A DNA stretch of 64,000 bases from the NCBI GenBank assembly GCA_944323625.1, contig CALUTD010000005.1:1-64000 (forward strand), in the 5' to 3' direction. This DNA is from Candidatus Gastranaerophilales bacterium (GTDB lineage: Bacteria; Cyanobacteriota; Vampirovibrionia; Gastranaerophilales; Gastranaerophilaceae). The notes under the pieces are model-generated. The model did not search any database and was not told where the DNA came from. It saw only the letters and a list, made by a program, of their open reading frames with translations. A program made the translations under genes and the position numbers. Below are positions 26,868 through 34,456 of this stretch, piece after piece (within the stretch, counting starts at the first letter, position 1; every line of letters starts with the position of its first letter).

Positions 26868-27282
26868 ATGTGGATAGTTTTTGCATTTTTATCGGCATTT
26901 TTGCCGGTATTACAGCAATACTGGCAAAATGCGGTTTGCAAAAAACTGATTCTAATATTGCTATGGCAATAAGAAGAATAATAGTTCTTTTATTTTCCTG
27001 GGGAATAGTTTTTTGTATAGGCTCTCAAGCAGAAATTAGTAGTTTAACGTTAAAAACCTGGTGTTTTTTGATTCTTTCCGGTATTGCACAGGTACTTCAT
27101 GGCTTTGTTATTTTAGAGCTCTTCAAGACGGCCCCGCAAGTGTTGTAGCCCCTATTGACCAGCTTAGTATTGTTATAAGTATATTATTTTCTTATATAGT
27201 ATTTAAAGAAACATTATCAAAAAAATCATTATTTGGACTTATTTGTATTATTTTAGGAACTTTTCTTATTTCGATTCCATAA
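26868..27282 (+). pseudogene. EamA/DMT transporter, two frameshifts
   Basis: Reading all frames together gives one EamA-type half transporter of about 138 residues. It starts MWIVFAFLSAF (ATG 26868), continues in another frame as GITAILAKCGLQKTDSNIAM, then LILSGIA, and ends in the first frame as GTSWLCYFRALQDGPASVVA and LICIILGTFLISIP. Two single-base losses explain it, one in the T run near 26888-26895 and one near 27087-27091. Four to five membrane segments are visible. Both may be true decay or base-calling errors, since each lies in a short run. Confidence 0.75.
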
Positions 27283-27285
27283 AAG

Positions 27286-27416
27286 ATTGTCCGAACAAAA
27301 CGAACAGCAGAACCGAAGTAGGATGCGGTAAATCAACGATTTACCGCATCAATAATGTATTTGTTTCGGTAATCAAAGATTACCAAAACCTACTTTTTTA
27401 ATACTGTTCGTTTTGT
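27286..27416 (+). repeat. Nested structured repeat R3 containing P1
   Basis: Begins TTGTCCGAAC after the EamA stop, like R1 and R2. An outer stem ACAAAACGAACAG/CTGTTCGTTTTGT (27294-27306, 27404-27416) encloses P1 (27316-27395). P1 is a three-way structure closed by AAGTAGG/CCTACTT, with hairpin 1 GATGCGGTAAATC-AAC-GATTTACCGCATC and hairpin 2 GGTAATC-AAA-GATTACC. A T run follows the closing stem. Confidence 0.75.
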
Positions 27417-27427
27417 AATAAAAAGTA

Positions 27428-27467
27428 AAGTAGGATGCGGTAAATCGTTGATTTACCGCATCAATAA
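27428..27467 (+). repeat. Partial P repeat (P2)
   Basis: A truncated copy of P: AAGTAGG and hairpin 1 with a GTT loop, then AATAAT, but no hairpin 2. It lies 33 nt after P1. The loop is the complement of the AAC loop in P1, so hairpin 1 is inverted relative to P1. Confidence 0.75.
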
Positions 27468-27494
27468 TTTTAAATACTCGAAAATTAAATCAAG

Positions 27495-27596
27495 GTTTTA
27501 TTTTTTTATTTGTAAAAATAGAAAATATATGATAATATAAATTTTAAAGGAGATAATATTATGGATAAATCTTTAATATGCTACGGGGGGGGGTAA
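27495..27596 (+). promoter_or_regulatory. Poly-G leader cassette with short ORF MDKSLICYGGG
   Basis: AATATATGATAATATAAATT (a TATGATAAT -10 region), AAAGGAG, then ATG 27561. The frame reads MDKSLICYGGG and stops at TAA 27594 directly after nine G. The 20-nt promoter word is identical at the 51506 locus on the other strand. With 8 or 11 G the frame would run about 32 more codons but does not reach the pseudopilin downstream; with 10 G it stops at once. It is therefore a leader without an in-frame body, either decayed or acting as a small regulatory unit. Confidence 0.6.
27585..27593 (+). repeat. Poly-G tract (9) in leader ORF
   Basis: Nine G preceded by TTTAATATGCTAC and followed by TAATTTAA. 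The 5' flank matches those of the other four tracts (compare CTAAATATGCAC at 38681 and TTTAGTCGCTAC on the minus strand at 51519). Confidence 0.85.
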
Positions 27597-27644
27597 TTTA
27601 AACTCTAAAAATAGATTTATATTGTATTTTGTTTATAATAATTT

Positions 27645-27680
27645 AAGAAAATATTTCATAGAAATATTTTCTTTGTTTTT
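27645..27680 (+). terminator. Terminator between poly-G leader and pseudopilin
   Basis: A 13-bp perfect stem AAGAAAATATTTC/GAAATATTTTCTT with a 3-nt loop, followed by TGTTTTTG. It would end transcripts from the leader before the pseudopilin gene, whose own -10 could be TATAATAGAA further on. Confidence 0.6.
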
Positions 27681-27739
27681 GTTTAAATATTGATATATAA
27701 TAGAATATAATTATTATTGAAGGTTTGGGGTTAAAATTT

Positions 27740-28387
27740 ATGAAAAATATAAAATCATTTACTTTAGCGGAAGTACTAATAACACTTGTTGTTATAGGTA
27801 TTATTGCTTCAATTACAGTGCCAATGGTTATGGCAAATCATAAGAAAACAGAAACTGCGTCAAAATTAAAAAAGTTTTATTCAACACTTACAAATGCCGT
27901 TAAATTGTCGGAGATTGACCAGGGGATATCTTCAAGAGAATGGGATTATAATAATCTTTCCAATGTTGAATTTTTTGAAAAGTATCTTGCAAAATATATT
28001 AGTTATGAAAAACTTGGAGAGGTTGAATATAGAGTAATAGAAGGTTCTACCTATTATGCTGATCATGCTGCATATTTAAATGACGGAACAATTATTTATT
28101 TTGATATGCCGGGATTATATACTTACGATGTAAACGGAGAAAAAGGACCGAATGAATATGGCAGAGATATGTTTGGATTTGAACTTCTTGGTACTTATTC
28201 GGATTTAGTCCATTATGATGTTTCAAATAAAGATGTAGTTGTTCCTGAAATGTGTCCTGATAAAGCTGAAAATGAAGATTGTTCAAGAAGCGGTTTAATA
28301 AATTGGTGTAAAATGGGTAATTACTGCACGCAGCTAGTTCAAACTGACGGATGGGAGTTTAAAGATGATTATCCTAAAAAATTATAA
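27740..28387 (+). CDS. Pseudopilin-like protein
   Basis: A 215-residue class III prepilin-type protein. The leader is MKNIKS, cleaved before FTLAEVLITLVVIGIIASI, with Glu5 of the mature form present. A long helix (MANHKKTETASKLKKFYSTL) leads into a globular domain with the VNGEKGPNEYGRDMF block. Four to five cysteines precede QTDGWEFKDDYP. It is closely related to the genes at 8055 and 37929. ATG 27740 is chosen over an upstream TTG because it gives a normal short leader; the ribosome site is weak (GAAGG). No pilus ATPase or secretin is in this window. It lies just downstream of a poly-G leader and a terminator. Confidence 0.82.
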   Translation: MKNIKSFTLAEVLITLVVIGIIASITVPMVMANHKKTETASKLKKFYSTLTNAVKLSEIDQGISSREWDYNNLSNVEFFEKYLAKYISYEKLGEVEYRVIEGSTYYADHAAYLNDGTIIYFDMPGLYTYDVNGEKGPNEYGRDMFGFELLGTYSDLVHYDVSNKDVVVPEMCPDKAENEDCSRSGLINWCKMGNYCTQLVQTDGWEFKDDYPKKL

Positions 28388-28614
28388 ATCTTTAGACGAA
28401 ATCAAAAAAGCAGCAGAAGAAAAAGTTGCGGCTGATGCGGCTGATGACGGAGAATTAACTGAAGATTCAAAAGTTAGTAGGATGCGGTAAATCGTTGATT
28501 TACCGCATCAATAATGTATTTGTTTCGGTAATCAAAGATTACCAAAACCTACTTTTTTAATACTACGGTAATAATAATTTGAACAATGTCGAAAATAAGT
28601 TAAGCCAGTTAGGA
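28388..28614 (+). pseudogene. ORF remnant interrupted by P repeat
   Basis: The stretch 28386-28475 reads KSLDEIKKAAEEKVAADAAD and ends DDGELTEDSKV. After the P3 repeat another frame reads NNLNNVENKLSQLGA (28570-28617). Both look like real protein segments, with helical, charged codon use, but neither has a start. The simplest reading is one former gene tail into which P3 inserted. The parent protein is not recognised. Confidence 0.45.
28476..28563 (+). repeat. Complete P repeat (P3)
   Basis: An 88-nt near-identical copy of P1: AGTAGG, hairpin 1 with GTT loop, AATAATGTATTTG, hairpin 2, CCTACTTTTTTAATACT. It differs from P1 only in the hairpin 1 loop, where GTT replaces AAC, i.e. the hairpin is flipped. 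Confidence 0.8.
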
Positions 28615-28662
28615 GCCCGCCGCTGCGGGGAAATTTGCTATCATAATTTTCACTCGGACGAT
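28611..28662 (-). repeat. R-type repeat overlapping a gene 3' end (R4)
   Basis: On the minus strand, TCGTCCGAGTGAAAATTATG and then CCCCGCAGCGGCGGGC. The opening matches R1-R3 (TTGTCCGARCAAAA). Here it contributes the last codons (Ser-Ser-Glu-stop) of the gene at 28650-30074. Confidence 0.55.
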
Positions 28663-30074
28663 TTAAGATTTATTAAATATATATAGTAGTTAAATTTTTG
28701 AGTATTATTTTGTTGTACCTGATGAAATTTAAAGTTCTCAAACTCTTTTCGGTTTTCTAAGGGAGTTTGGGTAATTAAATAGTTTTGTTTTCCTCTGTCA
28801 AGGCTTTTAATAAATTTATCATACTTAAATGCTTTTTCATTTCTGTTATATGTTGCTTTTAGTGCTTCAAATTCGTTTAATTTTCTGCCTTTCATATCAT
28901 ATATATAGATATTTTGATTATTCAAATACGGAAGTGCAACGGATAAGTGTATAGGATTTATGTCAGAATATATTTTACCTTGTTTTAGTTCTTCTGATTC
29001 CGATATTGCGTTTAATATAACAGGGTTTCCAAATGGCGGTATAATGTGAATTGCCGCAATTGTGTATACCAAGATAAAATACATTACAAAGAGGGAATAA
29101 TGCTTAATTTTTATTGACGGGTTTTCTTCAAGAAAAATCCAGTAAGAAATAATTAAGTATATAAAAAAGAAGCATATATGCCATTCTCGCGGCAGATAGA
29201 TATTTAAAAAGAACAATGAACAACCGAGCATAGAAAAAACATATACAATCAATGCTTTTGGACGGGTAATAAATGCAAAAAACATCATGACCAAAGTAAT
29301 TCTAAAGAACCAAACTGATAATGAATATATTTTTAAAATTTCAGTTTGTCCCCAAAACATTACAAAAGGGTTAATTATAGTTCGCCAGGGTTTTGAAATT
29401 ATTTCATAATCGGGCACGAAAGAGTTCGAAAACTGAAAATAGTACATAATACCGGTAAGAATTGTTAAAATCGTAACTGCTATTGCTGCTTTTTTCAGTT
29501 GTTTTTCTCTGTATAAATCAAATAAGAATACTATTCCTATTGCACTTGCGCCAAACAGAGCCTGAATGCTCGTATTCGCAGCTAAAAATAAAATAAAGAA
29601 ATATGTATAAGGATGTTTTAGTCTTTGTTTGTAAAACGTACATGCAAGAAACAAAAATAAAACTCCTACAGCATAGCACCTTGCATGAGAAGCGTAAAGT
29701 AAAAATACCGGAGAAGCCACTATTGCAGTTTTAATTACAATATTAAACGGTGATTTTTTCCACATTATTGCCAGTGAAAGTGTACAAAAAATCCAATTTA
29801 AAATTTGCATAGGGTAGGGGTATGTAAAATTCAATTTGGCAAACGGCATAACAATCAGGAACCATAAAAGCATGTGTCCTTCATATTTCATTATTTCAAA
29901 TATTTCAGTGATTGAGAGGTTTTGAACAATTATCCAAAAGTGTGCTTCATCCTCCCAGCACATACGCCCAGAAAAAAACATGATTTTTAGTGTGGAGATA
30001 GTATAAAAAAAGAAAATTATGAATGTTAACAGTATGTATAGGTGTTTGTTGTTGCATACTTTAAAACTTCCCAT
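28650..30074 (-). CDS. Multi-pass membrane protein, GT-C glycosyltransferase-like
   Basis: A 474-residue inner-membrane protein with about ten hydrophobic segments. An early loop carries MCWEDEAHFW, which resembles the acidic motif of GT-C glycosyltransferases (PMT/ArnT type) that use lipid-linked sugars. A soluble C-terminal part of about 110 residues follows. The family match is by architecture only. It starts 3 nt after the pseudopilin gene at 30077, so the two are co-transcribed and it might glycosylate the pilin or a surface polymer. Its last codons come from an R-type repeat, so the C-terminus may be altered. Confidence 0.6.
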   Translation of the reverse strand: MGSFKVCNNKHLYILLTFIIFFFYTISTLKIMFFSGRMCWEDEAHFWIIVQNLSITEIFEIMKYEGHMLLWFLIVMPFAKLNFTYPYPMQILNWIFCTLSLAIMWKKSPFNIVIKTAIVASPVFLLYASHARCYAVGVLFLFLACTFYKQRLKHPYTYFFILFLAANTSIQALFGASAIGIVFLFDLYREKQLKKAAIAVTILTILTGIMYYFQFSNSFVPDYEIISKPWRTIINPFVMFWGQTEILKIYSLSVWFFRITLVMMFFAFITRPKALIVYVFSMLGCSLFFLNIYLPREWHICFFFIYLIISYWIFLEENPSIKIKHYSLFVMYFILVYTIAAIHIIPPFGNPVILNAISESEELKQGKIYSDINPIHLSVALPYLNNQNIYIYDMKGRKLNEFEALKATYNRNEKAFKYDKFIKSLDRGKQNYLITQTPLENRKEFENFKFHQVQQNNTQKFNYYIYLINLKSSE

Positions 30075-30076
30075 TC

Positions 30077-30838
30077 TTAATTTCCACCGTTATTTTTCAT
30101 GTAATGGTCGTAATAACTTTTGATGTCTGTTTTAATACTTGTAGGATAACTTCCCTTTTTTTTATAGTTAAATTGCCAATTGTTTTTAACGATATCTATA
30201 AAACACTTTGAATCAAAAAGTGCTCCATGTCCGTACACATCTACATTATTACACGTTATGTTAGTAGTTAGAGAATCAGGGTCGTAAATATTTAAAGCTA
30301 AAGAACCACTGCTTGTTATTGGGATATGGAATACATCAAAATTTGAAATATTTGGTCCTTTGTATATACTATCTAAATCAACATAAAATTCGAGTTCTGT
30401 TTTATAAATTTCTTTTGCATAAATACTTGGCAAATTAATAAGGACAGTAATACCATCAGACAAAGTAAAATATTTATAATTGTTCGTATAGTGAGAAGTA
30501 TATCCTTGTTGAAATGGAAAATTTTCGCCTGCTATTTTAACATCGCTTGCAATATTAAAATATTTAGAAAATACTTTTGTTGCTTCTTCTGCCGAAACAG
30601 AAGATGAAACTGCTTGATACAAATCTGTATTTCTTATATCCCCTGTGCCATTGTCGGCGAGAGCTTTTTTGCAGGCCTGTGAAACCACGCTTGCCGCTTT
30701 TTTCAGTTTTGCGGATTTAGCCTGTTTTGTATAATTTGCCATTATTGTAGGCACGGTTATTGCAGCAACTATACCTATAATTGCCAATGTAATTAAGACT
30801 TCCGATAGAGTAAACCCATAGTTTTTTATTTTTTTCAT
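30077..30838 (-). CDS. Pseudopilin-like protein, divergent type
   Basis: A 253-residue prepilin-type protein. Leader MKKIKNYG is followed by FTLSEVLITLAIIGIVAAI and then TVPTIMANYTKQAKSAKLKK. It is a different subtype from the three KKFYST proteins: the globular part lacks the NGEKGPN-GRD block and shows KKALADNGTGDIRN, a tyrosine-rich centre and ITCNNVDVYGHGALFDSKCF. Gly before Phe fits the usual prepilin peptidase site. A ribosome site AAGGAGG precedes the start. It is cotranscribed with the GT-C-like gene and divergent from an XRE regulator across a perfect palindrome. Confidence 0.82.
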   Translation of the reverse strand: MKKIKNYGFTLSEVLITLAIIGIVAAITVPTIMANYTKQAKSAKLKKAASVVSQACKKALADNGTGDIRNTDLYQAVSSSVSAEEATKVFSKYFNIASDVKIAGENFPFQQGYTSHYTNNYKYFTLSDGITVLINLPSIYAKEIYKTELEFYVDLDSIYKGPNISNFDVFHIPITSSGSLALNIYDPDSLTTNITCNNVDVYGHGALFDSKCFIDIVKNNWQFNYKKKGSYPTSIKTDIKSYYDHYMKNNGGN

Positions 30839-30876
30839 TTTAATTCCTCCTTATTTTGATAATTATAGTACAAATT

Positions 30877-30901
30877 TGTCTGATATGCAAAATATCAGAC
30901 A
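30877..30901. promoter_or_regulatory. Perfect inverted repeat, likely XRE operator
   Basis: TGTCTGATAT-GCAAA-ATATCAGACA, two 10-nt arms with no mismatch. It lies between the divergent pseudopilin and XRE genes, 38 nt before the pseudopilin start and 57 nt before the regulator start, where it would overlap promoter elements of one or both. Confidence 0.65.
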
Positions 30902-30958
30902 TTAAAATACTGTAAAATACTCTTAATTATTTTAGAATTGAATAAGAAGGGCAAAGCA

Positions 30959-31327
30959 GTGCAGGAAAAATTTGACAGAAAGTTTATCGGAAACGAGATT
31001 AGAACAGCAAGAAAAAATAAAAAACTTTCTCAGTTTGAGCTTGCCGAATTGACAGGGGTTGATGAAAAGCAGATATATCGCATTGAATCAGGAATAACCA
31101 GCCCTAAATTAGAAGTGTTTATTAAAATAGCGGAAGTTTTGAATCTAAAAATCAAATATTTTAATTCCGTTAATATAAGTACAAAAAGTTTTGTAAGACA
31201 GATTCTTGAAATTCTTGATAATGCTTCTGAAGAAAAGATTGAAATTTATTATAATGTGTTAAAAAGTCTTGATGACAGTTTACCTGATAAACTTTATAGT
31301 CATGAGTTAAAAAGAGTGAATGAATAG
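30959..31327 (+). CDS. XRE-family HTH regulator
   Basis: A 122-residue protein with an N-terminal Cro/C1-type HTH (about residues 11-64: GNEIRTARKNKKLSQFELAE then TGVDEKQIYRIESG) and a short helical C-terminal part that may dimerise. GTG 30959 is preferred, with AGAAGG about 7 nt upstream; a TTG at 30938 is an alternative. Its position beside the palindrome suggests that it controls itself and the divergent pseudopilin operon. Confidence 0.82.
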   Translation: MQEKFDRKFIGNEIRTARKNKKLSQFELAELTGVDEKQIYRIESGITSPKLEVFIKIAEVLNLKIKYFNSVNISTKSFVRQILEILDNASEEKIEIYYNVLKSLDDSLPDKLYSHELKRVNE

Positions 31328-31349
31328 CTTATTGTTTATAATACGGATT

Positions 31350-32483
31350 TTATAAATAATCTCTTGTATAAACTCTTGAGAGTCTTGCTTTAAGTCTGCA
31401 TATAAGTTCATAATTAATTGTTCCCAATATATAAGCCCATTCGTTAATTGATATCCCGTTTCCTATTAACGTTATAATATCTCCTTCATTTGCTTTAACA
31501 CCGGTTATATCGAACATCATTTGATCCATTGTAATATTTCCGATTTGGCGGACTTTTTGCCCGTTTAAAATCCCGTATATTTTATTTGAAAGTCTTCTGT
31601 CTACTCCGTCGGCATAACCTATCGGAATTGTAGCTATTGTTGTAGGTTTATCGGTTATATAGGTGTGTGAATAGCTTACCCCCGAATTTATTGGCGCATT
31701 ATGAATGTTAATAATTCTTCCTTTAAGGCTCATAGCCGGCAGCAATTCGGGAATATTTTTACAAAAAGGCGGTAAATCGGGAATTAAGCCGTAAAGAGCG
31801 AGTCCCAGGCGAACCATATTATATTGTGTTTCTTTATATCCGGCTATTGTTGCCGCTGTATTAAAACAATGCAGAATCAAACCTTCGGTATTGACTTCAG
31901 ACAGTATATTTTCCCAAATATCAAGTTGTGCTTTTGTTTTTGTTTCATCTTCGGCGCAGGCAAAATGAGTGAATATTCCCTCGAGTTCGATAGATTCCAT
32001 ACTTTGGACTTTTTTTATAAATTTTACGGCATCTTCTTTTGCAACTCCGATTCTGTTCATTCCAGTATCGAGTTTAATATGTGCTTTTGTTTTTAATCCT
32101 GTTTTTTTATAAGTAATTTCTGCAGCTTCAAGATGATTTTGAAGAAACAGAGAAAGTGAAATATTATTTTGTGCTGCATAATCAAATGCCCAAATTGGTG
32201 CTGCACCGAGGACAAGAATAGGGCAAGTAAACTTATTATTTCTAAGTTCCATACCCTCGTCAACAGAGGCTACACCCAAATAATCCACTCCCGAAGCTAG
32301 AAGTGTGGGCGTAATCATTGCGCTTCCGTGTCCATAGGCATCCGCTTTAACAACGGCTAGTATTTTAGACCCCGAACGCACAAATTTTTTAAGGGTCAGA
32401 ATATTTTTTTCTATTGCATCAAGATTAATTTCTACCCATGCATCTCTTTTTGTATTTATATTTGAAAGTCTTTGAAATTTCAT
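31350..32483 (-). CDS. alr: Alanine racemase
   Basis: A 377-residue PLP enzyme making D-alanine for peptidoglycan. The PLP lysine is Lys46 in VVKADAYGHG. The second catalytic base is the Tyr in SGVSYSHTY, and the C-terminal domain keeps TIPIGYADGVDRRLSN and DQMMFDITG. Length is normal. It is convergent with the XRE gene (22 nt gap) and divergent from argS, so the 96 nt between alr and argS carry both promoters. Confidence 0.95.
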   Translation of the reverse strand: MKFQRLSNINTKRDAWVEINLDAIEKNILTLKKFVRSGSKILAVVKADAYGHGSAMITPTLLASGVDYLGVASVDEGMELRNNKFTCPILVLGAAPIWAFDYAAQNNISLSLFLQNHLEAAEITYKKTGLKTKAHIKLDTGMNRIGVAKEDAVKFIKKVQSMESIELEGIFTHFACAEDETKTKAQLDIWENILSEVNTEGLILHCFNTAATIAGYKETQYNMVRLGLALYGLIPDLPPFCKNIPELLPAMSLKGRIINIHNAPINSGVSYSHTYITDKPTTIATIPIGYADGVDRRLSNKIYGILNGQKVRQIGNITMDQMMFDITGVKANEGDIITLIGNGISINEWAYILGTINYELICRLKARLSRVYTRDYL

Positions 32484-32579
32484 ATCTATATTTTATATTA
32501 AAAACTATATTATTTACATATAAAATCTTTTTTTGATATATTAATTGTTGTAAATAATTTAAAAGAGAGCAGAATTATT

Positions 32580-34349
32580 ATGTATAAAGAATATTTTTTG
32601 GAACTTGTTGAAGAATCGGTTAAAAGCCTTGCGGCTTCTTCAAAACTGGGTCAGATGACATCAGAGCAGGAATTTACACTTCAGGGCGAAGTTCCAAAAA
32701 ACTCTCAATTCGGTGATTTCGCCGTGAATGTTTCATCACTTGCAAAATTTGCAAAACTTCCTCCTGTTAAGATTGCGGAGCTTATTGCTCAAAATATTGA
32801 CAGTAAAGATTTTGATATAAACATTGCGGCAGGTTTTATTAATTTTAAACTGCATAATAATCTTTTAAATAACATACTTGTTGAAATCAATGAAAAACAG
32901 AATGATTATGCAAGAAATAATCAAGGCAGGGGCAAAAAAGTTATACTCGAATATGTAAGCGCGAATCCTACAGGGCCGTTTCATATCGGGCATGGAAGAT
33001 GGGCCGCTATGGGAAGCGCTTTGGCTAATGTTATGAAATATTCGGGGTATGATGTTTATCAGGAGTTTTATATAAATGATGCGGGGAGTCAAATCCAAAA
33101 GCTCGGTAAATCTCTTTATATAAGAATTCTAAAAGAACTCGGTGTAGATATTGATTTCCCTTCGGATGAAGAAGAAGCAAAAAACTTTTATACGGGGGAA
33201 TATCTTATTCCTGTCGCAAAGGAATTTATTGCCGAAGAAAAAACAAAGGCGAATGAGATTAAAAATAATTATAAAGGCAGTTTTGACGAGGAATACTTAA
33301 AATATATATCAAAATATGCCCGTTTAAAGATGCTTGGAATGCAAAAATCTTTGCTTGAGAATTTTAATACTCATTTTGATAATTATTTTAGTGAATTAAC
33401 GCTTCATGAATCGGGTCAGGTAAAAGAATGCATTGAAAAACTGGACAAACTCGGAGTTTTATATGAAAAAGACGGTGCTTTATGGTTTGCTTCTTCAAAA
33501 TACGGGGATGATCAAGACAGAGTTATAAAGAAGTCAGACGGCGCATATACGTATTTGACCGCCGATATAGCATATCATTACAACAAACTTCAAAGAGGGT
33601 TTGAAATACTTTTAAATATTTGGGGTGCAGACCATCACGGATATATACCGAGAATGAAAGCTGCCGTTGAGGTTCTCGGCTATAATCCTGATTCATTGGA
33701 AGTTCTTTTAGGCCAGCTTGTAAACCTTGTTATGAACGGTGAACAAGTCAGAATGGGAAAAAGAACAAAAATGATAACTCTTGATGAATTAATAGATGAT
33801 GTTGGAGTTGATGCAACAAGATACTGGATGATAATGAGAAGTATTGATACAACACTGGATTTTGATATAGAACTTGCGAAATCAAAAACAGATGAAAATC
33901 CTGTATTTTATGTACAATATGCCCATGCAAGAGCCTGCTCTATTTTAAGAAATGCTATAAAAGAAAAATATGATATTGTGGGAAATGATATTAAACCTGC
34001 AATGATTGACTCAATTGATGAAATAATTAATTCGTTAAAAAATGAAGATTTTAATATTTTATGGGAAAATGCAGAAGAAAAAACTTTGGAAACTACAAAA
34101 AAACTTCTTTTAAAATTAGAAGAATATAAATCGGTTGTTCAAAATGCGGCTAAAAACAGGACTCCGTATTTATTAACCAAGTATCTGCAAGAGCTTGCGG
34201 CAAGTTTTCACCAATTCTATACTTTCTCTAAAGTTCTTGTTGAAAATGAAGAATTAATGTATGCAAGACTTGCAATTGTAAAATCCGTAACAATAATCTT
34301 GAAATCCGCATTGAGTCTAATAGCTGTAAATGCGCCTGATAAAATGTAA
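32580..34349 (+). CDS. argS: Arginyl-tRNA synthetase
   Basis: A 589-residue class I synthetase. It has the N-terminal Arg-specific domain, SANPTGPFHIGHGRW with the HIGH motif, a KMSK-like MGKRTKM loop, and the DALR anticodon-binding domain at the end (AHARACSILRNA, then SFHQFYTFSKVLVENE). AAAAGAGAGCAG precedes ATG 32580. Length and motifs are complete. It is monocistronic or leads weakly into accD 107 nt later. Confidence 0.96.
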   Translation: MYKEYFLELVEESVKSLAASSKLGQMTSEQEFTLQGEVPKNSQFGDFAVNVSSLAKFAKLPPVKIAELIAQNIDSKDFDINIAAGFINFKLHNNLLNNILVEINEKQNDYARNNQGRGKKVILEYVSANPTGPFHIGHGRWAAMGSALANVMKYSGYDVYQEFYINDAGSQIQKLGKSLYIRILKELGVDIDFPSDEEEAKNFYTGEYLIPVAKEFIAEEKTKANEIKNNYKGSFDEEYLKYISKYARLKMLGMQKSLLENFNTHFDNYFSELTLHESGQVKECIEKLDKLGVLYEKDGALWFASSKYGDDQDRVIKKSDGAYTYLTADIAYHYNKLQRGFEILLNIWGADHHGYIPRMKAAVEVLGYNPDSLEVLLGQLVNLVMNGEQVRMGKRTKMITLDELIDDVGVDATRYWMIMRSIDTTLDFDIELAKSKTDENPVFYVQYAHARACSILRNAIKEKYDIVGNDIKPAMIDSIDEIINSLKNEDFNILWENAEEKTLETTKKLLLKLEEYKSVVQNAAKNRTPYLLTKYLQELAASFHQFYTFSKVLVENEELMYARLAIVKSVTIILKSALSLIAVNAPDKM

Positions 34350-34456
34350 AAAAATAATTATATACAATTGTACAGGCTTCTTTGAATAAATATTTGTAGT
34401 ATAATGAGTTTATTATAAAGCGGAGAACGCAAACGGATTAGCGGAGGAAAATTTTT

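Noticed and set aside
26870-27282. Two separate small membrane proteins
   Set aside because: They are frames of one EamA gene broken by two single-base losses.
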